A stretch of DNA of 64,000 nucleotides from Druceiella hillmani. Lineage: Eukaryota > Arthropoda > Insecta > Lepidoptera > Hepialidae. The stretch lies in assembly GCA_039881145.1 (NCBI GenBank), contig JAYKKI010000138.1, forward strand, positions 1,169,501 through 1,233,500, written 5' to 3'. Positions 62,017 through 64,000 of the stretch are shown here, in pieces. How positions within the stretch are numbered: position 1 is the stretch's first letter; each line of letters begins with the position of its first letter. Below the pieces are notes generated by a model that made no database searches, was not told where the DNA came from, and saw nothing but the letters and a program-made list of their open reading frames with translations. The translations under genes and the position numbers were made by a program.

Positions 62017-62711
62017 ACTAATACCTCGCTATTCGTGGATTTACAACTCGCTGTTTTTATTATACGCGGTTCGTGAAGAAAAGATGAGGTAGTGCCAAGA
62101 AATTAAGGTTGAAGTAACATTTTTAGTCGACTTTTGTCAATGTGAGTACAGTAATACCTCGCTATTTGAAGATTTACTATTCGCAATTTTGAATATTGGT
62201 GGTTCATGATTTTCGACACTAAATAAGAAAGGCCAAATTAACGACCGAAAATGAAGTCTCTAGTAACATTTCTAGACGACTTGTCAAATGTCAGTACAAT
62301 AATCCTCGCTATTCGTGGATTTACTACTCGCTGTATTGAATATATGTGATTCGCGATAAAACTGATATAAACATAATATATTGAAATAAATAAATAATAA
62401 AGAAAATTATCTGTTGGTAAACAAAAACTACGTAATCTACGGTATATCAAATATCCTTGCTAACGTAAGTGAAGCTAATGAATATTTTCTGCGGTCAAAA
62501 ATTTAAGGATATTAAAGGAATTATTAGGAACATTAAGTTAGTTATAACTCTATTACTACCAAAAGTTTATTTGTGATTTTATTCTAAAAATAAAATAAAA
62601 TCAATTTTGCTTCTTCTTCTATTAGGTGACACCTGACGGCAACGAGCTATTGAGAGACCGGTTATTCACGGTAACTTTTGGGAACTCAATCCGCGAATAG
62701 CGATTGTATTA
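62017..62711. mobile_element. Degraded non-autonomous element with Tigger-style ends
   Basis: The motif TAATACCTCGCTATTCGTGG followed by ATTTAC...CTCGC occurs three times as diverged tandem units, with the CTCGCT core near 62025, 62158 and 62305 (spacing about 133 and 147 bp). An inverted counterpart, CCGCGAATAGCGATTGTATT, lies at 62691-62710. CAGTAATACCTCGCTATTCG is the kind of terminus I know from Tigger-type elements. No transposase is visible. It is unrelated in end sequence to the element at 40.8 kb. Boundaries are approximate. Confidence 0.6.
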
Positions 62712-63831
62712 AGTTTGTTCCAGAATTTAGTAGTACGTGCAATGAAGGGTTACATGCAGTAAGTGAACCTATATTTAGAAAAAACGAGAATGTGAAAAAA
62801 TTTAGAACATAAATCAAGACTATGAGTCAAGCAAAGTACGCAAGGCTTTGCGTCCCGAATTGACACAAGAATTAAAAGACTGCAAGGATTCTTCAAAATA
62901 TTGAAAAGAATATATAAAATCTCTAAACATTTCAACTTATTATAATGTGTTATTTCAGTCAGCATCCGTTCTGGAAGTCATCGCCACAGAATAATGTCCT
63001 AACGCATTCATTTTCTATTTTCCCAATAATAAATTCGCACCACTTACGATTTAAACGATAAAGCGTCTACCCTCAAACGTCTCGTTGTCTCCGCCGCTCA
63101 GTCACGTACGCTCTTAGTGCGTCTCACCGATGGCATTCCGTGTGCTCATCAGAGCAATAAAGCCAATAAAGGCGAGTCTGTGAACCACTAGGATGACCGA
63201 GATGTTAGGGTGTGATGTGTACGTACTTAGCGCGGTAATAGTAGGCAATTGTGTTATTTGATGGTTTCGTATCTTCTGCAAGAAGTTCTTATTACATTTT
63301 AACTTTCTATCCCCGTGTTACTTTCTATTGGTAACTTGTAATTTTCTTATATCATAATAAAACACAGATACATATCTTAAATCTTAATTACGTCAGTAAA
63401 TAGAATTAAAAATTGATTAAAATCAAATGAAACGGGAATACTCTGTGTTAATTAATAAATAACCAAATCAAAATAGCCTAATCTTTCAGTTTTGACAGCG
63501 CGGCGCACCGTGGGGACTCGTATACGATTCACTTTTATCTCTATACTGCTTTAATGTAAGCTGAACAAAAAAAATAGGATTAAATTTGTTACTAAATGCA
63601 GTTATTCTGACTTTATTTTAATTTTTGAAATATTACTTAAAAATTATAGATTTGTCTCCTCACATTACTTTAAAGAATCGTATCTCGCGTCAAAAAGTGT
63701 ACTGGACTTTTCTCCATGACACCCTGCCGATGGAATCCACAGAAAAAAAATATGTTTTGTCACTAAGTTCAATCTATATTACAATTGTTTTTTTACTTTT
63801 TGTGTGCTTAAAAGAAGTTACCCAAAAATAA
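62712..63831. other. No gene supported; GC-richer patches
   Basis: The stretches 63040-63240 and 63500-63540 (CAGCGCGGCGCACCGTGGGG) are GC-richer without a long frame. They could be 5' untranslated parts of the LINE fragment that follows, or an unrelated element. Confidence 0.5.
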
Positions 63832-64000
63832 TTCATCAATAATCCGGATATAATAGAAACAGAAAAGCCACCAAAACCAGAACCAATCTTTGTAACTGGG
63901 GTCCTGGATATCAATTCCCTTAAAAACCTGCTGTTAAGAATAACAACAGAAGGAAATTTTACTATGACCACTCTCAGGTCAGGACACGTTGTGAAAGTAA
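63832..64000 (+). pseudogene. jockey-like LINE ORF1 (gag-like) fragment, runs off the window
   Basis: After a TAA at 63829-63831 one frame is open to the window edge, encoding KPPKPEPIFVTGVLDINSLK (from about 63865), then a leucine-rich stretch and TMTTLRSGHVVKV. The pattern Pro-rich, then I[FY]V.GV, ... L..LL ... G..VKV matches the region just before the zinc knuckles of jockey-clade ORF1 proteins as I know them. No start codon is visible and an in-frame stop lies immediately upstream, so the visible part looks 5'-truncated. The rest lies beyond 64000. Confidence 0.5.

Overview
The window is strongly A+T-rich eukaryotic DNA, almost certainly from an insect nuclear genome. It is intergenic or deep intronic sequence: no host protein-coding gene, rRNA or confident tRNA can be supported. 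The only long protein-coding structure is a DNA transposon. Several short diverged motifs resemble repeats I know from Lepidoptera: the 'accgactccaaaacaatcggtggttc' type near 20.97 kb (shown here only for recognition), the 'tacggaaccct' type near 27.1, 28.9 and 60.9 kb, and the 'gtcccgacgttt ... ggtcacggg' core near 7.8 kb. A lepidopteran or closely related host is therefore my best guess, but it is an inference from memory.

Layout. 1-17 kb: gene-free, with snap-back hairpins at 4.0, 5.6, 7.75 and 15.7 kb; the 7.75 kb one lies between 13-bp direct repeats. 17.25-18.5 kb: a 1.26-kb inverted duplication with 283-bp arms that differ at three positions. 18.5-40.8 kb: gene-free, with microsatellites, a minisatellite (32.0-32.3 kb), a GC-richer coding-like island with stops (33.5-33.8 kb), and two copies of a dispersed repeat (9.5 and 37.0 kb; a third is at 48.6 kb). 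40.84-43.36 kb: a complete pogo/Tigger-like transposon with identical 26-bp inverted ends, TA target duplication, a 5'-leader intron and a 580-codon transposase frame broken by one in-frame TAA. 43.4-64 kb: gene-free, with short tandem duplications, a 410-bp near-perfect palindrome next to a tRNA-like sequence (52.4 kb), further perfect hairpins (56.5, 61.0, 61.7 kb), a degraded non-autonomous element with Tigger-style ends (62.0-62.7 kb), and at the right edge the start of a jockey-like LINE ORF1 fragment.

How the parts work together. There is no operon or pathway. The transposase would have bound the repeated CCRGATAG-containing ends and cut at TA; its own copy is now interrupted. The most unusual property of the window is the density of very similar-armed inverted repeats. 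If transcribed, these could give long or short hairpin RNAs; if not, they are recent foldback or MITE-type insertions.
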